From Atriophallophorus winterbourni (lineage: Eukaryota > Platyhelminthes > Trematoda > Plagiorchiida > Microphallidae), in contig JACCGJ010001734.1 in assembly GCA_013407085.1 (NCBI GenBank), forward strand, positions 1 to 64,000: 64,000 bases of DNA, written 5' to 3'. Each line of letters starts with the position of its first letter. Position 1 is the first letter of the stretch. The position numbers and the translations under genes are program-made. Below, piece after piece: positions 50,207 to 60,079 of this stretch. The notes under the pieces are model-generated. The model was not told the DNA's origin. It saw only the letters and a program-made list of their open reading frames with translations, and made no database searches.

Positions 50207-50387
50207 TATCATTTTGCAGCAAATCGACCACAATCCATCGTTCGCAAATTGGATTGATCCCACTATTACCTGTACCTTTCAAAAAGATGTTCAGTTTAGT
50301 TGAGCCTTCTAAACACAGAACTGTAAGTGGTTGATATTTCAATCGAGTGTCCAGAATTTCTCTCGGTGGAATGCTTTTCAAGATCAC
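50079..50387 (-). CDS. Possible host exon, unidentified
   Basis: A minus-strand frame of about 100 residues with protein-like composition: RLKYQPLTVLCLEGSTKLNI, then FLKGTGNSGINPICERWIVV, then HRTEPNTSNIIFKMPTSIRI, then a stop. The 'PLTV...EGSTKLNIFLKGTG' pattern recalls the immunoglobulin-like MSP/ASH domains of axonemal proteins, but this is only a resemblance. The last 40 residues lie within the duplicated segment. No convincing upstream exon or strong acceptor was found. Confidence 0.25.
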   Translation of the reverse strand: MILKSIPPREILDTRLKYQPLTVLCLEGSTKLNIFLKGTGNSGINPICERWIVVDLLQNDNSVVCHRTEPNTSNIIFKMPTSIRIFLNAEDKLPTVIGEERH

Positions 50388-50589
50388 TCGTCACTACCAC
50401 AATTGGTTCTTTTTATCCTTTGATATTTATTTTATTTTCTATTCATGTTATTCAGACTGTCCATCCGGTAAACAGGCTTCTACAGATACGACTGCAAATG
50501 GAAGAAACGTTTTTCTCCACCAAACCAGGGAGATATCAACCATGGAGGAATTGGTATGTTACAGTAGAACTTTATAATATTTAATAATT

Positions 50590-51533
50590 AAACTAAAAAA
50601 TAAATAAATGAATGTTTTATTCTCAGATTTCCGAGGCATGCTAAGCATGATCAATGATTATCAAATTGTTTGTATACACAAAGTATAAAAAATAAACAAT
50701 GGTTATTGAATTTTCAAGGTCACGCGTGCAGGGATTTTTTCGTTCGTAAAAATGATGAAGGTAAATGGTAATCAATCGTCTTTACAGAAATTCAATATAT
50801 GAGCTGTTATTTAATGCAAGGAAAAATGGGGTGAGAGTAAAAATTACACGAAGAATATTGAAGTTCGATATACCCTATCATCGAAGTTATGGGAGATCTC
50901 GAAGAGGCAGAATCTTAAAAAATGTTCCGTTGTAACTCTGTGTTGTTGTTAAAATATATGTCTTTTTTGAAAGAAGAACGTCTTTTCAATGGGTATTCGT
51001 TGAAGACTCGGTGTCGCAGTGTGGTATCGTCTATGAGCCGCATTTCTTCACGTGGATGTAAAGGGGTAATCTGGAAGATAAAAACTAAGGGACCGAGTGA
51101 ATGTTCATTATAAGTTGTAAAACTGATTTCGCTTTAGTAGCCAGCATGCCATGATATATAGTTGTTATTCAGTGATATAATCTATTTTTTTTGAAGAGTT
51201 TGGTTAATTTGTCCACTGTGTGGAATGAATCTGGAAGTTATTTAAAATCACATAGTGAGGCACAAAGTCTTATGTTTTTCGGAAGAACATACCAGAGTTT
51301 AGCTTATTTGTTCAGGTAAAATTTCATGTTATTTTCGTACAGAATCGAGGTTATTCCACTAGGTTATCTTGATTTCTTAAATTATTATTAGAACCTTGTC
51401 GGAAGCGAATAGTCGCATTTATATCTTTATTATCAGAAGATATTATTCTAAAAAACAGTATTAGGTTGTGTATTATTCTACGCAACCATAGTGTTTCTAG
51501 CTTGAGCTGCTTAAATCTTTCTCTACATGATTG
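50590..51533 (-). pseudogene. LINE 3' portion, minus strand (outer layer of the nest)
   Basis: Reverse complement of the same LINE family as 51630-52760: ORF2 C-terminus around 51.35-51.53 kb, then 3' UTR, ending with an ATTTATTTATTTT-like tail at 50.59-50.62 kb. It is the downstream half of an element whose upstream half lies at 57049-58440. The gypsy element separates them at ATTG (51530-51533). Confidence 0.85.
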
Positions 51534-52712
51534 TGAAGTGAACTGCTTTCACTTTGTAACTTCGTATTTTGAACATACAATTTTGGGCCTTGTATAGTTA
51601 TTCGTTTTTGGGCATTGTATAATTCATCTTCTTTACTCTCCCGCACTGTAAGTTAGAACTTTATAAACTTTTCACCATACCCCTCTTTGATTACTGTAAT
51701 ATAATATATAGCAGTATAAATAAAACCGATACCATCCTTTTGGAAAAAGTACAACGTACTTTTACCAAATTAATCACCGGATATAGCTCGAATCAATTAT
51801 ATAGAGAAAGATGTAAGCAGCTCAAGCTAGAACCACTATGGTTCCGTAGAATTAGACACAACCTAATACTGTTCTTTAGAATAATATCTTGTGATAATAT
51901 AGATATGAATTCGTCTTTTCGCTTCCGACAAGTTCTAGATATAATTTAAGAAATCAAGATAACCTAGTGGGATTACCTAGATCCTGTACGAAAGTAAGAA
52001 GTAACTTCTACCTAAATAAATACGCTAAACTCTGGAATATTCTTTCGAAAAACATAAGACTTTGTACCTCACTATGTGATTCCAAATCACATCTGAATTC
52101 ATTTCTCACAGTTGAAAAATTAATGAAACTTCTCAACCTAGATGTCTCATTAGATGAACTATACAATCATGGCATTGCTGGATATTAACAGTGATATCAG
52201 TTTTTCAACTTTCATAGTGAACAGTTACTCCGCCCCTTAGTATTTATTTTCCAGATTACCTCTTTACATCCATTTGAAGAATTCCGGTTCAATAACGAGT
52301 CAACACTGGGATGCCAAATCTTCTACGAATAACCATGAAAAGACAATCTTCATTTAGAACATATATTCGACAATATTAATGTGTTCCAACTGAACATTTT
52401 TGAAGATTTTCTTTCTTCGAGATTCCTCGCATCTTCGATGTTCCGGTCCATCGTTCTTCAATATTCTTCGTAACATTTTTCCCCTCACATTTTCCCCACA
52501 TTTTTCATACAATAACTGCTCATATATTGAATTCCTGTAAAACTGATTGATTATCATTTACCTGGACCATTTTAACGAACGAAAAATTATCAGCACGTAT
52601 GACCTTGAAAATGTTAATAATTATTGTCCATTTTTTATGCTTCATGTATACAAACAACTTTGATAATTATCGATCATGCTTAGCATGCCTTGGAATTCCA
52701 AGAATAAAATAT

Positions 52713-52759
<47 letters not shown>

Positions 52760-53058
52760 TTAATGCTTTTACAATATACTTTTTGGCGGGCAATGATAAT
52801 TTTAAACTCGAACTTTGGCTTCTTCCCTGGTTGCGAAGTCTGCGTGCGTTACTCAGTGCTGGAATTGTGATTAACGGATTCCCCAACATTTAAGCGCTTT
52901 CTGCACCTTGGACTCTATCTCTTGGATTCTCCAGTGTGGATAACTTCGTTATCGTTGAACTTCACATATCTGTATTTGGACATTCGGTCTTTTAGTGAGT
53001 TCTTCCCATTTTTGCCTTATTGTGTGTAGTGCTAGACTTATATTTTCAATCCACTACA
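51534..53058 (+). mobile_element. Gypsy 5' LTR, interrupted by a LINE
   Basis: 51534-51629 and about 52761-53058 together match the 414-bp 3' LTR (56635-57048), with roughly 10% differences by eye. The LTR begins TGAAGTG (TGGAAGT in the 3' copy) and ends ACTACA. The interruption at about 51630-52760 is a LINE insertion. Confidence 0.85.
51630..52760 (+). mobile_element. LINE 3' end inserted in the gypsy 5' LTR (inner layer)
   Basis: A 5'-truncated LINE. The C-terminal ORF2 part is at 51740-52190 (LEKVQRTFTKLITGYSSNQL, then RERCKQLKLEPLWFRRIRHN), then a 3' UTR with AACGAACGAAAAATT and GATCATGCTTAGCATGCC, and a (TTTA)n tail of about 50 bp (52709-52761). The tail shows it moved by target-primed reverse transcription. 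It forms an inverted repeat of about 0.9-1 kb with 50590-51533. Confidence 0.9.
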
Positions 53059-53062
53059 TAAT

Positions 53063-53076
53063 TGGTGAGCCCCGAC
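53063..53076 (+). other. Gypsy primer-binding site
   Basis: TGGTGAGCCCCGAC lies 4 nt after the LTR end. It begins with the TGG that pairs with tRNA CCA and resembles the tRNA-Trp-type site reported for CsRn1 elements; the tRNA identity is not proven here. Confidence 0.65.
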
Positions 53077-53158
53077 TAAATGCAATTTTTTCATTTACGA
53101 TAACTTCGTATTTGTAAACTTTTCGCTTATTTTTGGAATACTCACTGAACACCCTGCC

Positions 53159-53404
53159 ATGAGCGATTCCTCTTTAATTAAAGATCCTAAAATAGTACAA
53201 TCACAGTATATTTTGTGCTCATTACCAGTTTTTGCTGCATCTAACACACGTTCATGGTTTGGTCAAATCGCAGCTACTTTTCGTATATATAACTTCACTG
53301 ATCAGGCTATTATGATTTTTCACGTGGTCCGCCTACTCCCACTCGAGGTAGCCGAAGAATTCAGTGACTTAATTCATTCTTTGCCGATTATAGCTAGCTT
53401 ATAA
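53159..53404 (+). pseudogene. Gypsy gag, N-terminal 80 residues only
   Basis: Frame starting MSDSSLIKDPKIVQ. The segment NTRSWFGQIAATFRIYNFTD and RLLPLEVAEEFSDLIHSLP have the layout of gag of CsRn1-like gypsy elements (WF.Q.EA.F, LP.EVA..V.D). Gag breaks off at LIHSLP where the foreign 450-bp segment begins, so matrix/capsid remainder, zinc knuckle and most of the protease are missing. Confidence 0.8.
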
Positions 53405-53835
53405 TTGGTCAAGTGTATGGAATTTGAGGTTCCAGTATAACATGAATAACTTTATCTATGTTCAGCTAGTGTACAGCTCGCTATGAGCAAGTTTTACATT
53501 CCATCAGTTTTATCTTATTGGTCCCCTGAGCTTTCGATTTAACTATACAAATCATTTTTGATATCACATTTCGATAATTGTATCCGAGCATGTCACACCA
53601 TCTAGAAAAAATAATTCCAAGTTTGAATGCGTCCAGCGCCTTGCTAATCGCATGTCTGATGGGCCAACTGGTTGGTCGTATAAATAAAGTTTGTTGAATC
53701 TCTTGAACGCACTAATGCCTCTCCTTGCCTATAACTGTGGGTAATTTATCTTCTGCATTCAAAAATATTCGTATACTAGTAGGCATTTTAAAGATAATAT
53801 TTGAAGTGTTTGACTCTGTTCTGTGACATACCACC
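53381..53835 (+). repeat. Foreign segment replacing gag end and protease
   Basis: Near-identical to 49747-50206. On its left is gag (LIHSLP) and on its right the last part of the protease (CPIMGIDFLYHFGL), so about 1 kb of gypsy coding sequence that should lie between them is absent. Confidence 0.9.
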
Positions 53836-56583
53836 GCGGAGGATAATTGCCCAATAATGGGTATCGACTTTCTATATCACTTCGGTCTAACTGTCGAAGT
53901 AAAACAGCGGAGATTAGCAGATAAGTCAACCTCTTTACAGGTGTCAGGTATAAGTACTGAAGAAATTTTCCCCGGCATCAAAGCTGTCACTCCAGGAACT
54001 TCGACTTTCAATGCCATACTGCATGAATTCCCATCCGTTATGCAGCTCCCACGAGCGACCGACAAAGTGACCCACTTCGTGAAACATCACATTGTCACTA
54101 GCGGAACACCAGTCTCCTTTAGACCTAGGCGAATTCACCTGTCCAAACTCAAAATCGCAAGAGCAGAGTTTGACCACATGCTAGAGCTTGGAATCATCCG
54201 TCCCTCCTCCAGCCCTTGAGCGTCACCACTTCATATGGTTCACAAGAAGACCTCCGGTGACTGGAGGCCATGTGGCGACTATCGCGCTTTTAACAGTCTA
54301 ACGGTTCTAGACAAATATCCAGTGCCACATATTCACGATTTTTCTTTGAATCTTTGTGCCACCACGATTCTTACTAAGCTTGATCTCGTTCGTGCTAATT
54401 ACCACATCCCGGTAGCCGATAAAGACATACCTAAAACGGCAGTAACAACTACTTTCGGCTTATACGAATTCACTCGGATGCCCTTCGGCCTGAGAAACGC
54501 TGCGCAAAATTTCCAACGTTTCATCCTGCGAGGCTTGCCGTTTGCATACGCATACATCGACGACATCTTAATTGCCAGCAACTCTCCAGAGGAGCATTTT
54601 AAGCACATCCTACTCGTTTCAGAGCGTTCCGTCAATTACGGGATAAAAATTAAACCTAGTAAATGCATTTTTCGCACAGACTCACTGGACTTCCTCAGTC
54701 ATCGCCTGGCTCGATCTGGTATTACACCTATTCCTGAAAAATGCCAGGCGATTTCCGACTTTTCTGTCCTAACAACGGTAACGCTGTTGCGCCGCTTTAT
54801 CGGCATGATCAACTTTTACCGTCGGTTCATTCAAAACTGTGCAAAGATCATTGCACCGCTGACTGATTTGCTCGACTCTAAAGCAAAATCACTTCAGCTT
54901 TCGCCAGAGGCACTTGAAGCTTTTGTCGCATCCAAAAAAGCTCTTTGCATTGCAACCGCACTCTCTTTCATTGATCCAGAACCGACCTCTCATTTATTAT
55001 TGACGATTGATGCCTCCAATTTGGCTGTGGGAGCTGTTTTACAACAACACCATAAGAACACAGTCCGTCCATTGGCATTTTTCTCGCAAAAGCCTAATCC
55101 GACACAAACCCGCTACAGCACATTTTGCCGTGAATTACTTGCGATATATTTGGCCATACTGCATTTCCGTCATCTATTGGAAGGTCGTGACTTCATTATT
55201 TTTACGGATCACAAACCACTGACGTCCCAACTTGATCGTCAATCGCCGCGCGAGATTCGCCACTTAGATTACATTTCTCAATTCTCTACTGATATTCGTT
55301 ATGTCAAAGGTGACGCAAATTTTGTTGCCGATGCTTTATCAAAACCTGACATTTCTGTTTTGTCTAAAGTCACAGCATTAGATCTCTCTCTTCTGTCTAA
55401 TCATCAAGCCGAGATTGATATAACCGAACTCTCGAAGTGTCGATCCTTGGATTTGCAGCAAATTGAGTTACTAAACGCCGATGCCTCGTTGATGTGCGAT
55501 ATCTCGACCAGGAAACCTGGACCTCTTGTTCCTCTTTCTCTGCAAAGTGCCCTTTTCGATCATTTTTATTCTATGTCTCATCTTGGAAAGCGTGCCACCG
55601 TGAGGCTAATCACAAATCGTTTCTTTTGGCCGTCCATGAATACGTATATACGAACTTGGGCCCAGCATTGCATTCCTTGTCAAAAGAACAAGATATCTCG
55701 ACATACCTTCACACCTTACGTCCCATTTAGGCATCCAAACTTTCGAATCTCACATGTGCATCATGATCTCGTCGGTCCTATGCCATCATCGAACGAATAC
55801 ACATTCATCCTAAAGGCGACTGAACGTTTTACTCGATGGCCGATTGCTGTTTCGATTGAAGACACATGTTCAGAGACTGTAGCACGCGCCTTCGTCGAAC
55901 ATTGGATTGCCAATTTTGGCACACCATCCATCATCACAGCCGACCATGGCTGTCAAATTCAATCGACTTTGTTCCGAGATTTTACGAGACTCCTCGGCTG
56001 TCGTCACATCCGAATCAGCGCCTACCACCCTAACTCGAATGGATTGGTTGAACGCTTCCACCGGCATATCGAAGCCTCTTTAGCTTGTCAGCCTGATCCT
56101 AATAAATGGACTGAAAATTTGTCAATTGTTCTTATTCGAAAACGTTCTGCAATCAAAGAAGACATGCAGTGCTCAGCTGCAGAGTTAGTTTCTGTTACCA
56201 CCTCATGTCTTCTCGGTGAACTCTTTGTGCCCTGCCAGTCATTACCTTCGGCGTCAGATTACACTTCTCGCTTGCGATCGTTCATGTCCAAGTTGGATTT
56301 AACGCCTCCTCGTCAGTGCAATATCCACCAAGTACTTCGTTCTGGATATGAATTGTCGACGTGACACAGTTCTATTAACCGTTTATAACCAGCTTTTGTC
56401 GATCTTAAGATGCAATCTCCACCAAGCGTCACTACTCCTCACGCCCAACCCCTTGATAATCCTCATTTGCCTACATCCACCCATGTTCATTGCAATCCCT
56501 CGGTCCCTTCTACCCCCTTTCAAACTCAAACTGGTAGACATGTGCATTGGCCCAAACTCCTTGCTGACTACGTGAACTTATGA
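53836..56583 (+). pseudogene. Gypsy pol: protease end, RT, RNase H, integrase
   Basis: One frame with few lesions. Protease end MGIDFLYHFGL (53857 on); RT with MPFGLRNAAQNFQR and catalytic YIDD (about 54.55 kb); RNase H with TIDASNLAVGAVLQQ (about 55.0 kb) and FTDHKPLTSQLD (about 55.2 kb); integrase with an HHCC-like zinc module (SHLGKRATVRLI ... CIPC), catalytic Asp in HHDLVGPMPSS, Asp in ITADHG and Glu in NGLVERFHR. Lesions: a TGA at 54217-54219 in SSSP*ASPLH, where related elements have Trp; a frame change near 56345 (RRDTV continues in the next frame); and a return to the first frame for the HVHWPKLLADYVNL end at 56581. The element is immobile on its own because gag and protease are broken. 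Confidence 0.92.
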
Positions 56584-56634
56584 ACATTTTGAGCGTATGT
56601 CACCCTACATTAAAGTCTAACTAACGCTCTGGTG

Positions 56635-57048
56635 TGGAAGTATTGGAGTGAACTGCTTCCACTTTGTAACTTCGTATTTTGTACATACAATTTTGGGCCT
56701 TTAATAGTTATTCTTTTTTTGGCAATGTATACTTCATCTGTATTAATGCTTTACAATATACTTTTTGGCGAACAATATTAATTTCGAACTCGGACTTTGT
56801 CTTCTTCCCTGGTTGTGAAGTCTGCGTGCGTTACTTCGTGCTAGAATTGTGATTAACGGATTTCACATCAGTTAAGCGCTTTCTGCACCTTGGATTCCAT
56901 CTCTTGGATTTTCCTGTGTGGATTACTTCGCTATTGTTGGATTTCACGGATCTTTATTTGGACATTTGCTCCTTTAGTCTTTTAGTGAGTTCTTCCCATT
57001 TTTGCCTTATCGTGTGTAGTGCTAGACTTATATTTTTGGTCAACTACA
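56635..57048 (+). mobile_element. Gypsy 3' LTR
   Basis: 414 bp, TGGAAGT...ACTACA, the uninterrupted partner of the 5' LTR. ATTG follows at 57049-57052 and also precedes the 5' LTR at 51530-51533, as a 4-bp target-site duplication. No clear polypurine tract lies just upstream, which is odd. Confidence 0.88.
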
Positions 57049-58440
57049 ATTGATTCAGGCAATATCCAGTGATTTATTTGTTGAAAGTACGTTGTACGTT
57101 TTTCAAAACGATGCTATCGGTTTTGTTTATAAGTGAGGTATAGTGAAAAGTTTAGAAATTTCTTACTTACAGCGTGAAAGAGTAAAGAACTTATGAATCA
57201 TATTTACACTCTGCTTTGCCTTCGAGATCACGTTATGTATGTGCTCGTTAAATATAAACGATGCCGAATATTTGAACCCGAGATCACGTGTGCAGTCGAT
57301 AATTTGAATGAGATTATTATTGAGAAGGATTGAGATATCAGGATTTGTACATCTGAAAGGCATGAACTTAGATTTATCTACAGAGAATGACAGATCACTT
57401 ATTTAACCCCATTTGAATAATGCAGCCAGATCATGGTTTAGCATGGCAATGTAAGTTTGTGTTTCAGAAGATTGAGAAAGACATTACTACTTTCATGTCG
57501 TCTGCGAACAAGAATAGTTTACTATGACAGATGACTGTATGTATATCATTTATGTATAGAGAAAAAGTATTGGACTCAAAACACTGCCTTTCATCACGCC
57601 ATTTGGAATGGGCAAGGTGCGCGATCTGTGGCCATAAACCACAACACAGTATGTGCGATCTGTAAGAAAAGAGGTGAGCCAAGAATGAAGATTCACACCT
57701 ATACCAAATGAACAGAGATTAGATAGTAATAATTTATGCGGTACTGTGTCGAAAGCTTTAGTTATATCAAGGAAGACAACTAGCAGTGCAAAACCATTTC
57801 CAATAAAACTTGTGATGCAATCTAAGTATTCTAACTGGCAAGTGATGCAGGAACATTTGTTAAGGAAGACGTACTGTGCCTTAGCAATGATACCAGGTGT
57901 AAGTTGTTTTAGAATAGCTTTGTTTACAATTTTTTTCAAATAATCTTGATTACAAAGCTGTATGGTTTACGGTTAAAGGTACGTGACTGAGTGTTTCAAG
58001 CCAGATTTGTATCTGGGTATAACAATTGTGTTTTTCATTCTTTCGCGAAGGTACCAGGTTCGATAAATGTGTTGAATGAGTTCAGGAAAAAAAGTTGAAA
58101 TTCTTTGCCACCCATTTTTCATATTGCTGGAATATTGTCTGTTATGTCAGGTTTAATACTGTCAGTGGCTTGCTGACAGGATTTACTTATGTTACTCAGG
58201 TTTATACTTAAATTATTTAGTGTATTAGGCGAGGGAAGTTGATTGGTTTTTGCTAACGTAGTTTGAATTGTTGTAGGTAGAATTGAAGTACAGCAGGAGT
58301 TCTTCACAGATAGCATTGAGGGAATTGATAATTGTTTCATTCACGGATAAATTACAATATTTGATAATTAAATCTTTGTTGCTGGCTGAGTTGGATGATC
58401 TTAACTTGAAAAGTGGAATTCAAGTAAAACCATGTTTACC
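57049..58440 (-). pseudogene. LINE reverse transcriptase (outer layer, upstream half)
   Basis: Minus strand, 58.4 to 57.05 kb: IVNKAILKQLTPGIIAKAQY, then FLDITKAFDTVPHKLLLSNL, GVMKGSVLSPILFLY, catalytic LFADDMKVVMS (about 57.5 kb), DCTRDLGFKYSASFIFNEHI and SKAKQSVNMIHKFFTLSRC. These are the RT palm blocks and thumb of a CR1/Jockey-type ORF2. It continues at 51533 downward once the gypsy element is removed. Confidence 0.88.
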
Positions 58441-58443
58441 TTT

Positions 58444-58555
58444 TATCCACTGTTTCAAGTGTCACTGAACGTAATCTTACTGTCACCACCTGATGACAGC
58501 AAAGAGCCAAAAACCGGTAGTGGAGTGTTATTTCGGGAGATGTGAGCAACACATT
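58444..58555 (+). repeat. Hammerhead-ribozyme repeat, subfamily 1 (copy B)
   Basis: 58486-58523 reads CCAC, CUGAUGA (intact), CAGC-AAAGA-GCCA (two outer stem II pairs lost), AAAA instead of GAAA (G12 changed at 58510), ACCGGU, A, GUGG. Stem I CCAC/GUGG is intact. It is preceded by the conserved CCACTGTTTCAAG...TCACTGAAC and followed by GAGATGTGAGCA. Confidence 0.82.
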
Positions 58556-59650
58556 ATCTGCGGCAGTTTGTACCATTTTTTTAATTTCTTGGTATATTTT
58601 AGTAGTTCACAGGGTAGGGTTAAATGTTGACATTTATTAGCCTCATACAAAATAAGACAGTTATATACATCATAGTTTATAGTAAATATAATCAAATTCA
58701 TTGTTAAGATTAAGTTATGTAATAGAATATCTAGTGTCTGACAACCTGACACATTTTTAGCCAAAGTCAACCAGGGGATATTACCGAAAACAATGACATA
58801 CTCATATGAGAAAAAATTTGGTAAATCAAAAACCAGGGATACCACGAGAGTATAAATTAACTAATGAAGAACTAATCTTACGAATTTCACTTGTTGAATT
58901 AAATACAAATGTTTCTACAAGCCCCTTGAATTTTCATGTAGATGTGCGCATATGAAAATAAAGCGAAAGGGAATTCCAAAGCCGTGCATACATAATGAAG
59001 AAGAAGTAACGTTGAAGTTTATTGCGAGACTTAAGAATATGCAAGAGCCTTTTTTCTGCTGCATTGGTCAAATCGATTATAATCATGAGAACGCATGGCA
59101 GACCTAAGCTCAACTAGCTGCTCGGCAATGATTCAAAAGAACGGAAGTAGGTTAGGACGAATTCTGCGTAACCATAATAGTTCAACGCTCGCCAAATTAC
59201 ATCGTTACTGATAAGTCCAAGATTTGGACAATTTGCCAAATTGGAAAGAGGTTGAAAGTTCGTTGAAGGCTCTCTAAAAGAGAACAGTCACGCCTACCCA
59301 TATGAGAATAGTTGATATTACAATAATAAAGAATTGAAAAGACATTCATTTTATATAGTGATATTTTACTCTCGCGTAAGATGAATTTCCGGTAAATTAA
59401 GCCAACGTTTTGTCTTGTTCTTGTGATAAGGTGTCTGGCTCGCTCATCAATGTTAAGAGAAAAAAGAGAGTTAAGGAATGTATAAATCCGAGGTACCCAA
59501 ATTCTGCAGAAGTAGTGATGGTTGAGCCATTTAATGTCAGTGTGTCACGAGGTATTGAGTAGCGTAATACTATATAGTGTTGTCTGAAATGTGAGCAAAT
59601 TAGCTGCTTCATGTGAACTTGATTTTTCATGATTCTCTCATCCATCTGTG
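58556..59650 (-). pseudogene. LINE fragments: endonuclease piece and an ORF2 C-terminus
   Basis: About 58845-58556 reads EYVIVFGNIPWLTLAKNVSG and resembles the 'GDFN.P.I.W' part of a LINE endonuclease, probably the start of the element continuing at 58440. About 59650-58860 reads LTLNGSTITTSAEFGYLGFI and, after frameshifts, ELSTSFQFGKLS...YFFF...LWNSLSL, an ORF2 C-terminus of another copy in the same orientation. Confidence 0.6.
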
Positions 59651-60079
59651 CATTGTAATCATATGGTTGAGTACTAATGGGAGCAAGGCAGATGGAATTG
59701 AGTAAAGTAACAATGACGGAAACAAAAACCTTTGAGATAAGACATTATAAATATAAATCACTATGTGAATTTGTCTGACTGTCTGTATTGGAATCACTGG
59801 TTGTTAGTTACGGGCTCACCAAAATGTAGCCAAGTCTGGCTTTAAAAAATGTTGCGGTAAGAATAATAATAATAGATCCAATGCAAATACAGTTACAGCG
59901 AAAGAAAACTATCCGTACTTGCTGGATTCAATCCGTGATTCGGTAACTCATGCGCGGGCAGCCTAAATGTGGTACGTGTTCCCGATTGCTTTCTATATTT
60001 CTTTATTTTCTGTAAGCTACATACTGGAACTGATATATTTGTGATAATAACTTTAAAAAAATAAAAATCTTTGTATCCT
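59651..60079. other. No recognisable feature
   Basis: No domain or repeat match found. Confidence 0.4.
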
